This document shows, piece by piece, positions 1 to 8,030 of a stretch of DNA of 64,000 bases. Under the pieces are notes generated by a model that saw only the letters and a list, made by a program, of their open reading frames with translations, did no database searches and was not told where the DNA came from. Source of the stretch: Bacillota bacterium (lineage in GTDB: Bacteria > Bacillota > Clostridia > Acetivibrionales > DTU013); NCBI GenBank assembly GCA_023435305.1, contig JAEYRV010000043.1:1-64000 (forward strand), given 5' to 3'. Made by a program: the position numbers and the translations under genes. The first letter of the stretch is position 1. Every line of letters begins with the position of its first letter.

Positions 1-1406
1 GTGGCGCTGGCTATGGACTGTATCTCACCCAGGGAGCTTTCGATCAGGCTGTTTATCTTTGAAATAACGTCAGTGAGCTGCCTGCTGTGGGAGGCGGAAT
101 TCACGGAAGCCGATTCTATCTCATCCACCTTCGATTTGAGGATATCCTGAAGCTGCTTCAGTTCATCGAACTTCTCCGCAGTCTGCATGACTCTCTGTAT
201 GGAAGTCTTGATCTTATTGGCGCCGTCATCGACCGATTCATATACCAGATTGGTCTTTCCCCTCAACTCTGCTATCAGCTTGTTTATATCGGCAGTCGCC
301 TTTCCGGACTGTTCTGCGAGCTTCCTTATCTCATCCGCAACCACTGCGAAGCCTTTGCCTGCCTCGCCCGCCCTTGCGGATTCTATCGAAGCGTTGAGAG
401 CCAGGAGGTTGGTCTGGTCCGATATCGATTTGATTATATCCAGAATGCTGCTAATCTCCTGGGTGGTCTCCATCAGAGAAGTCATAACGCTTCCGGTATC
501 CGTCGTAGATTTCTCTATAACGCTCATATCCTGCGTCGTTACATCCATATATTCCTTGCATTGCTGTGCAGCCGAATAGCTGGATTTGAACACATCGGAC
601 ATTTCAGTCGTCTTACCCGATACCGTTGTCAGGTCTTTTGATATGGTCGTTATGGAATCGGAAGACGTCCTGACATACTGAAGGTTATCTTTACAGCCGC
701 TGACCGCCAAAAGCGCGTTCTCGGCAATTTCCGTATTGGCTTTCGTCGTCTGGTCGATCGCAGCTGAAAATTGATTCACTGAATCAAACAACACCTGTGA
801 GGCTTCACTTGATTTTTCAGAAACCGAGGCCAGCGTATCCAGAATCCGCCTCTGCCGCTCCGAATCCGCCAGCGAGGCGAACATCCTGTGCAGACGGCGT
901 ATCAGCAGGTTGAACAGCAGGAACATCGCAAAGAACTCGACAATGTACCCCAGAAGATATGGCATATAGGAAGCCAGCATGTCGACCGACTGAAGTCTGA
1001 AATACTGGGAAATCGTCAGATTCAGCATTCCGAGAATAAATGCGGTAATGGTAAGCTTTTTATCGTAATACAGGCAGCTCAGGATGGAAGGAAAAAGATA
1101 AGTCATGTAAATACCTATATGATAGTTGGTTGCAAGCATTCCGACGATCAGAGTACTCAAAACGATATTCAGGTATTTTAAAAAAACCGGGTTTGCATTT
1201 TTTCTGGCCAGGATAAAATCGAGCGTCACCATAATGATACTAACAATTGCGAAAACCAGTAACTGGCCCATTTCTATTTTAAAAAATTTAATAACCGTCA
1301 GTATGTATAAAGCCGGAAAAACAACCACGCATATTACCAGCAACAATATGGAGACGAGCCTGTTGACATCTTTGTCATTCGACAGTATAAACGATTTCTT
1401 GTCCAT
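1..1406 (-). CDS. Methyl-accepting chemotaxis protein, 3' end cut by window edge
   Basis: Chemotaxis receptor: senses a stimulus and controls the CheA kinase through its cytoplasmic hairpin. The visible 468 residues begin with roughly six hydrophobic segments (residues about 15-165), with no obvious large extracellular sensor or HAMP domain, followed by a long coiled coil. The hairpin tip, around residues 329-350, carries DQTNLLALNASIESARAGEA, which is diagnostic for the MCP signalling domain. ATG at 1406 is preceded by an AGAGGGGA ribosome binding site. The C-terminus lies beyond base 1. The polytopic N-terminus suggests sensing of a membrane or intracellular signal, but the ligand is unknown. 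Confidence 0.93.
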   Translation of the reverse strand, partial: MDKKSFILSNDKDVNRLVSILLLVICVVVFPALYILTVIKFFKIEMGQLLVFAIVSIIMVTLDFILARKNANPVFLKYLNIVLSTLIVGMLATNYHIGIYMTYLFPSILSCLYYDKKLTITAFILGMLNLTISQYFRLQSVDMLASYMPYLLGYIVEFFAMFLLFNLLIRRLHRMFASLADSERQRRILDTLASVSEKSSEASQVLFDSVNQFSAAIDQTTKANTEIAENALLAVSGCKDNLQYVRTSSDSITTISKDLTTVSGKTTEMSDVFKSSYSAAQQCKEYMDVTTQDMSVIEKSTTDTGSVMTSLMETTQEISSILDIIKSISDQTNLLALNASIESARAGEAGKGFAVVADEIRKLAEQSGKATADINKLIAELRGKTNLVYESVDDGANKIKTSIQRVMQTAEKFDELKQLQDILKSKVDEIESASVNSASHSRQLTDVISKINSLIESSLGEIQSIASA

Positions 1407-1479
1407 GATATTCCCCTCTGTATACTTTTTTACCGCAATTACGAAATTGTAGTATTCTATGCAAATAATGCTATTAGAG

Positions 1480-1507
1480 ATTATAGCACAGTATTGACTT
1501 TTTACAA
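1480..1507 (-). promoter_or_regulatory. Candidate sigma-A promoter for the MCP gene
   Basis: On the minus strand, TTGTAA (1502-1507) and TATAAT (1480-1485) are separated by 16 bases, about 75 bases upstream of the MCP start. The perfect -10 supports the call. The -35 is only partly consensus. Confidence 0.5.
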
Positions 1508-1582
1508 AGATTTTGCGGGCATCATTTCACAGAAAAGGTTATGGGTAAGATGAGGTTCATGTCTGTATAGCTGGTTTTCCGA

Positions 1583-2494
1583 CTAAACCAGGCAGGTTTT
1601 CATTACCTCTTCCAATGCTGCCGGTTCTCCCTTTGCGGCATTTATCTCAAGGCTCCAATCGAGTCGGCGGTACTTGCTGCAGCGCTCATCATTTTCAATA
1701 AAGCGCTGCATCCGCTCCAGCATCTCAATCGGCCAGACCGAGCTGTCGACCTGGGCTGTTGTATATACGCCCGTTTCGATCATTTCAAAGCCGAAAATAT
1801 CTTTGGCGTGGGTCTTGTTTGCACTGTTTATCGATTCTGCAACTAAATGGCTGGGTATAAAGAGAACCCCGCTTGAGGTGCCGAATACTATGTCTCCGGG
1901 CAGGCATACGGCGCCGCCGATGCGGCAGGCAGCGTTAAAGCCCGTCATTACGCATTCTCGGATAGGCGTCGGATCCACACCCCTGTAATAAACCTGGGTG
2001 TTTTGTATCCTGCTCATTTGTTCAACGTCACGAACGCCGCCCCATATGACGGCGCCGCCTGTTTTTGTCCTTGCGGCTATGGCAGTCGTAAGATTTCCTC
2101 CGACAAAGGTTCCGTTGTATATCTTGTCATACATGTCCGAAACCACTACATCGCCCTGCACCAGGCTGTCAATTACCCACTGGTTGCCCGTTCCCTGCCA
2201 CCCCTTTTTATCCGCGGTTCCTTTTACTACTTGAAAAAGGTCGGGGCGTGTCGGCGCAAAGGTACAGGTAACAGCCCGTCCAACCAGCTTTTTACCCTCG
2301 TGAAGGCTTTTAAAGCCCCCTTCAAACTGGAATCTGTAGCCCTTCACAAACAGAGGCAGCCAGATTTCCTCAAGGGTCATTGTTTCGAGCATTTTCAGGT
2401 ATTTGTCCTCGACCTTCGGCCTGCCGTCGTCAAAGCGCTCACCATTCCAATGCTTTGTCAATTCCAATACATCTTCCCTGTAATTAAGCCTCAT
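1583..2494 (-). CDS. RraA-like family protein (aldolase/decarboxylase fold)
   Basis: 303 residues. The RraA fold core is visible: VGRAVTCTFAP near 71-81, the D-rich segment VQGDVVVSD near 112-120, and GGVRDVEQM at 152-160, the conserved G-G-x-R-D patch that binds metal and substrate in 4-hydroxy-4-methyl-2-oxoglutarate aldolase and oxaloacetate decarboxylase relatives. It is longer than a typical RraA (about 160-220 residues) because of an N-terminal extension of about 60 residues and a C-terminal extension of about 80. It is the most distal gene of the sugar-acid operon, 51 bases after the lactonase gene. A cytoplasmic C-C lyase or decarboxylase acting on a keto acid is inferred; the substrate is unknown. 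It is not the RNase E inhibitor role of E. coli RraA by context. Confidence 0.75.
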   Translation of the reverse strand: MRLNYREDVLELTKHWNGERFDDGRPKVEDKYLKMLETMTLEEIWLPLFVKGYRFQFEGGFKSLHEGKKLVGRAVTCTFAPTRPDLFQVVKGTADKKGWQGTGNQWVIDSLVQGDVVVSDMYDKIYNGTFVGGNLTTAIAARTKTGGAVIWGGVRDVEQMSRIQNTQVYYRGVDPTPIRECVMTGFNAACRIGGAVCLPGDIVFGTSSGVLFIPSHLVAESINSANKTHAKDIFGFEMIETGVYTTAQVDSSVWPIEMLERMQRFIENDERCSKYRRLDWSLEINAAKGEPAALEEVMKTCLV

Positions 2495-2545
2495 CGCTTA
2501 TTTATTCCTTTCCGCTGTTTTCATTTATTGCCGCTATGGCTATTG

Positions 2546-3565
2546 TTATTTGTTGTATTCTACCGTACAGCTCGGGGCCGGAATATCTACAGAAGCTGTC
2601 GGAGAGCCGATGCTTCCGCTTTCGTGATCGACAGGGCAGACTACTATCCTGCCTGATCTCTGGTTTGATATAACCAGAAACCTGTCATCAGCCGTGAGCA
2701 TTATATGCCTCGGAAACTCGCCGCCGCATGAGCTCTCACCCGCTTTTATTATCAGTCCCGAGGGTAGCACGTTAAAAGCTGCAATCGTATCCGCACCACG
2801 GTTGGAAACATAAAGCATCCTTCCGTCGGAGGTTGCGGTTATTCCGGCAGGGAAATTTTCCCCAGGAATTCCCGCGTCGCTTGCGGGTACATTTTGCAGC
2901 AAATCCAGTTCCCCAAGGGAAGGGTTGTATTTAAATGACGATACCGAACTGTCAAGCTCGTTTGCAACAAACAAGAGATCCGCGCGAGGATGGAACACAA
3001 GCTGTCTCGGCCCGCTTCCCTTTTTACAGTCAAATAAAAACGAAGGCACAGCGGAAGGCCTCCCGTCGGCTATCGCATAGGCTGTGACGGTATCCTGTCC
3101 CAGGTCGGCACATAGGATAAATCTACCGCTGCGGTCGGTGACTGCGCAATGCGCATGGGACCGTATGTCGTCGCGGTGCTCATGGAGTATATGGGACAGC
3201 ACGCAGCCATCCGAGGCGCGGATACAATAGTAATCCCCGCCCAGATAGCTCGACAGCAAAATAAAGTCGTGTACCGGCGAATAAAAGGCATGACATATTC
3301 CCGCAGAGTCTAGTTCTGTCGTCCAGAGCTTGCCGCATTTCTGTTCTTCGATCCGATACCCGACTACTGTTCCGCCGTTTTCATATTCATTCACCGCATA
3401 CAGCATATCGCCCTCCGTACACAGATATGAAGGGTTACGGGCTGTAACGGCGAGTTCCGCGCTTTTTACGCGGCCGGATGCGTCCAGGCGTATACGGTAA
3501 ATACCTGCGCTCCCTGTATTGTCTGTGTATGTCCCGACAAAAAAATCATACCGGCATTGTTCCAT
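2546..3565 (-). CDS. Lactonase family seven-bladed beta-propeller protein
   Basis: 339 residues related to the YbhE/6-phosphogluconolactonase (beta-propeller) and muconate-cycloisomerase-like lactonase family. It has repeated propeller blades such as VGTYTDNTGSAGIYRIRLD near the N-terminus and LYVSNRGADTIAAFNV near the C-terminus. Expected reaction: hydrolysis of an aldonolactone to the free sugar acid. ATG at 3565 is chosen because AAGGA lies 8 bases upstream; an in-frame TTG at 3589 would overlap the preceding RidA gene by 20 bases and has no site of its own. In this operon a lactonase implies that an upstream dehydrogenase makes a sugar lactone (inference). Confidence 0.82.
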   Translation of the reverse strand: MEQCRYDFFVGTYTDNTGSAGIYRIRLDASGRVKSAELAVTARNPSYLCTEGDMLYAVNEYENGGTVVGYRIEEQKCGKLWTTELDSAGICHAFYSPVHDFILLSSYLGGDYYCIRASDGCVLSHILHEHRDDIRSHAHCAVTDRSGRFILCADLGQDTVTAYAIADGRPSAVPSFLFDCKKGSGPRQLVFHPRADLLFVANELDSSVSSFKYNPSLGELDLLQNVPASDAGIPGENFPAGITATSDGRMLYVSNRGADTIAAFNVLPSGLIIKAGESSCGGEFPRHIMLTADDRFLVISNQRSGRIVVCPVDHESGSIGSPTASVDIPAPSCTVEYNK

Positions 3566-3569
3566 GATA

Positions 3570-4043
3570 TCATTCCTTGATGGAAACAATAATCTCGATT
3601 TCTACCGGTATATTGTTGTTCGGAAGATTGTGCGTCCCCATCACCGTACGCGCATGGTAGCCGCGCTCCTCCAGCACGTCCGCCATTGTATCCGAAAAGC
3701 CGTCCATCACCTGATCGATGTCTGTAAAGCCTTCCGCACAGTTGACAAGAGCAAAAGCCTTGACCATATACTTTATCCTGTCAAGGCTTCCAAGATAATC
3801 GCGAAGGGCGCCCAGCAGGATGATCGCACATTCGCGCGCTGCGGCATAGCCTTCCTCGGGAGTCAGATCCTTGCCGATCCTGCCCCTGTATAGCGGCTCA
3901 CCTGTGAGTTCATGTTCGGGTCCGTGGCCCGATATAAAGACCAGGTCGTCGACCTGGCGAAGGAGGACGATGCCCCTTTTCTTTTTTAATACAGGCTCTA
4001 TTTCTACATTATTTTCATTAAATACCTTGTTTATCGTGTTCAT
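3570..4043 (-). CDS. RidA/YjgF/YER057c family protein (copy 1)
   Basis: 157 residues of the RidA superfamily, which hydrolyses reactive enamine/imine intermediates released by PLP enzymes. The catalytic-type arginine is present in YHARTVMG (Arg132), and acidic residues in PVEIEIIV (Glu148/150) match the family C-terminus. It follows the deacylase gene by 13 bases and is followed at once by the lactonase gene. A second RidA lies on the other side of the deacylase, and the two are clearly different proteins. Association with the PLP-dependent enzyme at 11632 is functionally sensible (inference). Confidence 0.88.
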   Translation of the reverse strand: MNTINKVFNENNVEIEPVLKKKRGIVLLRQVDDLVFISGHGPEHELTGEPLYRGRIGKDLTPEEGYAAARECAIILLGALRDYLGSLDRIKYMVKAFALVNCAEGFTDIDQVMDGFSDTMADVLEERGYHARTVMGTHNLPNNNIPVEIEIIVSIKE

Positions 4044-4056
4044 TAAAACACCTCCA

Positions 4057-5631
4057 CTATCTATCCCTTTTCAGTGCATAACCGGAGAAAAGCCCCGTGA
4101 CTTTTTCGTCATAAACCTCGATCTTTCCGTTGACCACTACGTATTTAATGCCTGACGGTGCGCGCCTGGGATTTTCATAGGTCGCGTTATCAGTCACGTT
4201 TTCGCCGTCGAAGATCACAAGATCGCCGAAGAAGCCCCTGACGATCTGCCCCCTGTCCTTTAGCTTGAAGGTTTCTGCCGGCTTGGCGGCGACTCTGTTG
4301 GCAAATGTCTCGTATGACATGCCGTGCTCCCGGGCAAGCCTTAAAAACTTTGGAAAAGTTCCGAAGCCTCTGGGATGCGGCTTGAACCCATAGGGTATCG
4401 AGTCGGTGCAAACCATATAATACGGCCTGGAAAGCAGCCACACCAGGTCTTTATCTATAAGCTTCCTTATTTTCGGATCGGTAGTCGGGTTGGAAAAGTA
4501 GCCAACGTCAAGGTTCTCCTCAAGCATCATGTCGACCAGCAGCTCGCCGACCGACTGCCCTCTTTCCTTCGCTACGTCGCCGAAGTCCCTGCCGATATAC
4601 TGCTCGTTTTTTGTGAGATGCGTAAACGTTCCTACCGGCGCAAACGTATTAGATTCGATCCCTTCGGCAAGCGCCTTTTTGAGCTTCGGATCCGCCAGGC
4701 GTTTTAATACGGCCTCATACCCGCCATCCATTGCCCACAGCGGCAGGAATACAACGGCATATCCGCTTCCCGAATAGTAGGGATAGGTTTCAAGCGTGAT
4801 CCTGACGCCCTCCGATATCGCCTTTTCAATGGGCTCCATCAATTGCTGAGCATGGCCCGCATTTTCAGGTCCCGTCCTGAAGTGTGAAAAATGCAGCTTG
4901 CAGCCGGCCCTTTTCGCGATTTCGATAGCCTCGGCAGTCGGGTCGATAGTCGCGCCTCGGAAAACGCTCCTTGTATGTGTTACGTAAGGAACATCATATT
5001 CCGCGCAGACCTTGCAAAGCTCTACCATCTCGTCAGTATCGGAGAACGAACATGGATAATAGCTAAGCCCGGTCGAAAATGCGACCGCACCCTCCTCCAG
5101 TCCCTGCCTTATCAGATTCTTAGCCTTCTCAAGCGCATAGCCTGTAAGCGGCTGGTCGTTAAAGCCCATGGCCTCCAGCCTTACCGTCCCGTGAGGCACC
5201 TGATATGCCACATTGACAGCGGTCTTTTTGTGAAATTTGCTTAAGTACTCGCTTACTGTATTAAAATCCAGCGGAACGTCTTCAAAATATCCATTCAGTC
5301 CGCTTAAAAATTTCGCATACATAACCAGATTGTCATGAGAAAGCGGGGCGTACGACAGGCCGTCCTGTCCCAGAAGCTCGGTCGTGATACCCTGACTTAT
5401 TCCATTTGCATGCTGCCTGTCGTATAACAACGCCATATCGGAATGGAGGTGGGTGTCGATAAAACCGGGCATTACGCATAGTCCGGAGGCGTCTATTTCG
5501 TCCCTGGCATTATTTGAAGACAGGTCGCCTATCTCTGTTATCCTGTCGCCGACAATGCCTATATCAGCTTTATATGAAGGTTTATCACTGCCGTCGTATA
5601 TCATTCCGTTTCTTACAATTAAATCAAACAT
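4057..5631 (-). CDS. D-aminoacylase / N-acyl-D-amino-acid deacylase-like amidohydrolase
   Basis: 524-residue member of the amidohydrolase superfamily. It has the metal motif HLH at 61-63 (PGFIDTHLHSD), later metal-type histidines in YVTHTRS and LHFSHFR, and the catalytic-aspartate region near CTDSIPYGFKPHPRGFGTF, typical of D-aminoacylases. The usual GNCG segment that supplies a zinc-ligand cysteine reads GQDG at 88-91, so this is a variant subgroup. Likely reaction: removal of an N-acyl (for example acetyl) group from an amino acid or amino sugar acid. ATG at 5631 sits 8 bases after AGAAGGG; an upstream GTG at 5640 is too close to that site. It lies between two RidA genes. Confidence 0.85.
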   Translation of the reverse strand: MFDLIVRNGMIYDGSDKPSYKADIGIVGDRITEIGDLSSNNARDEIDASGLCVMPGFIDTHLHSDMALLYDRQHANGISQGITTELLGQDGLSYAPLSHDNLVMYAKFLSGLNGYFEDVPLDFNTVSEYLSKFHKKTAVNVAYQVPHGTVRLEAMGFNDQPLTGYALEKAKNLIRQGLEEGAVAFSTGLSYYPCSFSDTDEMVELCKVCAEYDVPYVTHTRSVFRGATIDPTAEAIEIAKRAGCKLHFSHFRTGPENAGHAQQLMEPIEKAISEGVRITLETYPYYSGSGYAVVFLPLWAMDGGYEAVLKRLADPKLKKALAEGIESNTFAPVGTFTHLTKNEQYIGRDFGDVAKERGQSVGELLVDMMLEENLDVGYFSNPTTDPKIRKLIDKDLVWLLSRPYYMVCTDSIPYGFKPHPRGFGTFPKFLRLAREHGMSYETFANRVAAKPAETFKLKDRGQIVRGFFGDLVIFDGENVTDNATYENPRRAPSGIKYVVVNGKIEVYDEKVTGLFSGYALKRDR

Positions 5632-5659
5632 TTTGCGCACCCTTCTTCTGTCAGCTTTA

Positions 5660-6124
5660 TCAGCGTAGTTTTATAATTGCCTCTACTACCACAGGAACAT
5701 TCATAGGCAGCGCAAATGCCCCCATTGCGGAGCGCGCATGCTGGCCGCGTTTTCCAAAAACTTCGACCATCAGATCTGAGAAGCCGTTTATCACCGCAGG
5801 CTGGCTTGAAAAATCCCCTCCGCTGTTTACCAGGCCCAAAACTTTGACAAAGTAATCAACCCTGTCCAATTCACCGACATAATCCTTAATGGTCGCGAGC
5901 ATGTTCAGTCCGCACAGGCGCGCCGCTTTATAACCTTCTTCCTGCGTAAGGTCGCTGCCTACCTTTCCTGTGTAAACCGGTTTCCCTTCCGCATCTACCG
6001 GAAGGTGCGCCGAGATGAACAGCAAATCCCCATGGCGGACTGCGTCCACCGCTCCGCTGCCTCTACGATCCTTGTTCGGCAGCTCGATCCCGAGCATTTC
6101 AATTCTTTTTCCTGTCTCACTCAT
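5660..6124 (-). CDS. RidA/YjgF/YER057c family protein (copy 2)
   Basis: 154 residues. The conserved arginine lies in GQHARSAMGAF (Arg131) and the terminal glutamate in VVVEAIIK (Glu148), the residues used for enamine/imine hydrolysis in the family. It sits 28 bases upstream of the deacylase gene and 32 bases downstream of an ABC permease gene. It shares the KVGSDLTQEEGY-type segment with copy 1 but differs through most of its length, so the two are paralogues or separate acquisitions, not a recent duplication. Confidence 0.88.
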   Translation of the reverse strand: MSETGKRIEMLGIELPNKDRRGSGAVDAVRHGDLLFISAHLPVDAEGKPVYTGKVGSDLTQEEGYKAARLCGLNMLATIKDYVGELDRVDYFVKVLGLVNSGGDFSSQPAVINGFSDLMVEVFGKRGQHARSAMGAFALPMNVPVVVEAIIKLR

Positions 6125-6156
6125 TTATATCACTCCTTTAATTTGATTAATATGGT

Positions 6157-6999
6157 TCAGCCCTTTACGGCTCCACTTGCAAGCCCGGATACAAAATGCT
6201 TCTGCACCAGCATAAAAATAATTATGACCGGAATCGTAATAATTGCGGAAGCGGCCATAGTATTCCCCCAATTGACTTTAAAGAAGGACGAGAATTCGTT
6301 AAGGGCGATCGGTACGGTACGGCTGCTCATCGAACGGGTAAGAACGTTGGCCAGCGCAAATTCATTCCACGAAGAAATGAACGCGTATATCCCGGTCGCT
6401 GCAAGCGCCGGCCTTATCAGCGGCAGTACCACCTTTACGAGCGACTGTACGGTGCTGCAGCCGTCTATTGTCGCGGCTTCCTCTATTTCCTTCGGAATAC
6501 CGGCGAAATATCCTTTGCACATCCATGTGACCAGCGGCATTGAAATTACAAGATGCGCCATAGCCAGTCCCAGCTTTGTATCAATAAGCCCAATATTGTT
6601 TTCCATATAAAACAGCGGTATCATCAGCACGGTCAGCGGAAGCATCTGGCTTATCAGCATAAAAAGCGAAAAGAATCTGCTGCCCCTGAATTTGTATTTG
6701 GCAAACGCGTATCCGGCAGCGCCGCCGAGCAATAAAGCCATAAATGTGGAAAGCAGTCCGATCAGAAGGCTGTTTAAAAAAGCCTCCGGAATATGCGAGT
6801 TAAACAGTACGTCAGTATAGCTTGCTGCAGTCGGATTTTTCGGTATCCATCTCGGAGGCTTTGAAAAAATCTCGACCGAAGGCTTCAGAGACGTGCTGAC
6901 AATCCAGCCGAGGGGAATAAACGTAATTATTACCGTCAGAGACAATATCGCATAAGATACTGATGACAGTATTGAATTCTTCACCTTATGTTTTTTCAC
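6157..6999 (-). CDS. Carbohydrate ABC transporter permease, MalG type
   Basis: 280 residues with six predicted membrane spans. The cytoplasmic coupling loop (EAA motif) is EIEEAATIDGCSTVQSLVKV, which docks the ATPase. It pairs with the MalF-type permease 3 bases upstream and with the binding protein at 8031. No ATPase gene is present in the cluster, so the importer probably borrows a shared MsmX/MalK-type ATPase encoded elsewhere, as is common in Firmicutes (inference). Confidence 0.93.
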   Translation of the reverse strand: MKKHKVKNSILSSVSYAILSLTVIITFIPLGWIVSTSLKPSVEIFSKPPRWIPKNPTAASYTDVLFNSHIPEAFLNSLLIGLLSTFMALLLGGAAGYAFAKYKFRGSRFFSLFMLISQMLPLTVLMIPLFYMENNIGLIDTKLGLAMAHLVISMPLVTWMCKGYFAGIPKEIEEAATIDGCSTVQSLVKVVLPLIRPALAATGIYAFISSWNEFALANVLTRSMSSRTVPIALNEFSSFFKVNWGNTMAASAIITIPVIIIFMLVQKHFVSGLASGAVKG

Positions 7000-7002
7000 T
7001 GT

Positions 7003-7881
7003 TTAGTCCCCCTTCAAGACAGATTTAACATAGATCCCTGCGAAAATCATACTTATGATCAACTGCATTACGGCGCTCGCCGACGCCGCATTAAGATTCA
7101 GCACCTTAAACTGATTATATACAAGAAGCGACAAAGTAGTCGTGGAACCCCCCGGCCCGCCGCTTGTCATTATCCAGATCAATGAGAACTCGTTGATGGC
7201 CCATATCAGTACAAGCAATACGGAGATAAAAGTTATATCCTTGAGCATTGGTAATATGATTTTGTAAATCTTTTGAAAGCCGTTAATTCCGTCGATACTG
7301 GCACTTTCAAAAATATCCCTGGGTATCTGTTGTAAACCGGCGGTCATCATAAGCATAACGTACGGAGAACATGCCCACACCTGCACAATTATCACTGAAA
7401 GCATGGAATACTTGGAGTTGATCAGCCACGGTACCGGAGAATTTATGATTCCCAGGGTCTGCAGTATCTGGTTGATCATGCCCCCGTCGTTTGTAAACAG
7501 CCATTTCCATGCCGTAGCCTTCACCACTCCCGGGACGATCCATGCAATAAATATCATTGATCTCCAGAACCCTTTAAAACGTACATTGCTGCCGTTGATT
7601 ATAAGAGCGAGTATGAACCCTATCAGAAATGACAGCACAACTGTGGAAATCGTCCATTCAATTGTGTTAATCATGGTTTTCCCGAATTGCGGATTTGAAA
7701 ATAGCTTGCTGTAATTTTTAAAGCCGACGAAGCCTGACTGGCCGATGCTGTTTTTACTAAAGCTCATTGAAAAAATGTAAAACAGCGGGTAAATAATCAA
7801 TACGGCGCTTACAATGAAGCCGGGTAAAACAAACGGTGCGGCTTTTATCTCATCACGCGTTAAAATTGTGTTTTTTCTCAT
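7003..7881 (-). CDS. Carbohydrate ABC transporter permease, MalF type
   Basis: 292 residues with an N-terminal span (FVLPGFIVSAVLIIYPLFYI) and five further spans. The EAA coupling loop is IFESASIDGINGFQKIYKI. It lies directly upstream of the MalG-type gene and downstream of the binding-protein gene, the standard order (binding protein, permease, permease) for CUT1 sugar importers. It acts in the cytoplasmic membrane to import an oligosaccharide or glycoside. Confidence 0.93.
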   Translation of the reverse strand: MRKNTILTRDEIKAAPFVLPGFIVSAVLIIYPLFYIFSMSFSKNSIGQSGFVGFKNYSKLFSNPQFGKTMINTIEWTISTVVLSFLIGFILALIINGSNVRFKGFWRSMIFIAWIVPGVVKATAWKWLFTNDGGMINQILQTLGIINSPVPWLINSKYSMLSVIIVQVWACSPYVMLMMTAGLQQIPRDIFESASIDGINGFQKIYKIILPMLKDITFISVLLVLIWAINEFSLIWIMTSGGPGGSTTTLSLLVYNQFKVLNLNAASASAVMQLIISMIFAGIYVKSVLKGD

Positions 7882-7950
7882 TTAACCAACCTTCCCCTTT
7901 CGCAGTTTTTTCAGATTGGTCCAGCCTATTGTGTATTCATCCGGATAAAA

Positions 7951-8000
7951 TATCAAATCCGGAGGCTGCAGGCCCGATTGCGCCTGATGCAACCTCCGGC
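7951..8000 (-). promoter_or_regulatory. Intercistronic stem-loop between binding protein and permease genes
   Basis: CCGGAGG (7959-7965) pairs with CCTCCGG (7993-7999); inner bases extend the stem to about 12 pairs with one wobble (TGCA/TGCA). There is no U-tract, so it looks like the 3' stabilising or attenuating hairpin often found after solute-binding-protein genes, which lets the binding protein be made in excess over the permeases. Confidence 0.55.
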
Positions 8001-8030
8001 TTGTATTATTGCTGCTCAATAATATTGATA

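Noticed and set aside
1568..1592. Terminator at the end of the RraA-like gene
   Set aside because: CTGGTTT/AAACCAG overlaps the stop codon but has no U-tract; too weak to annotate.
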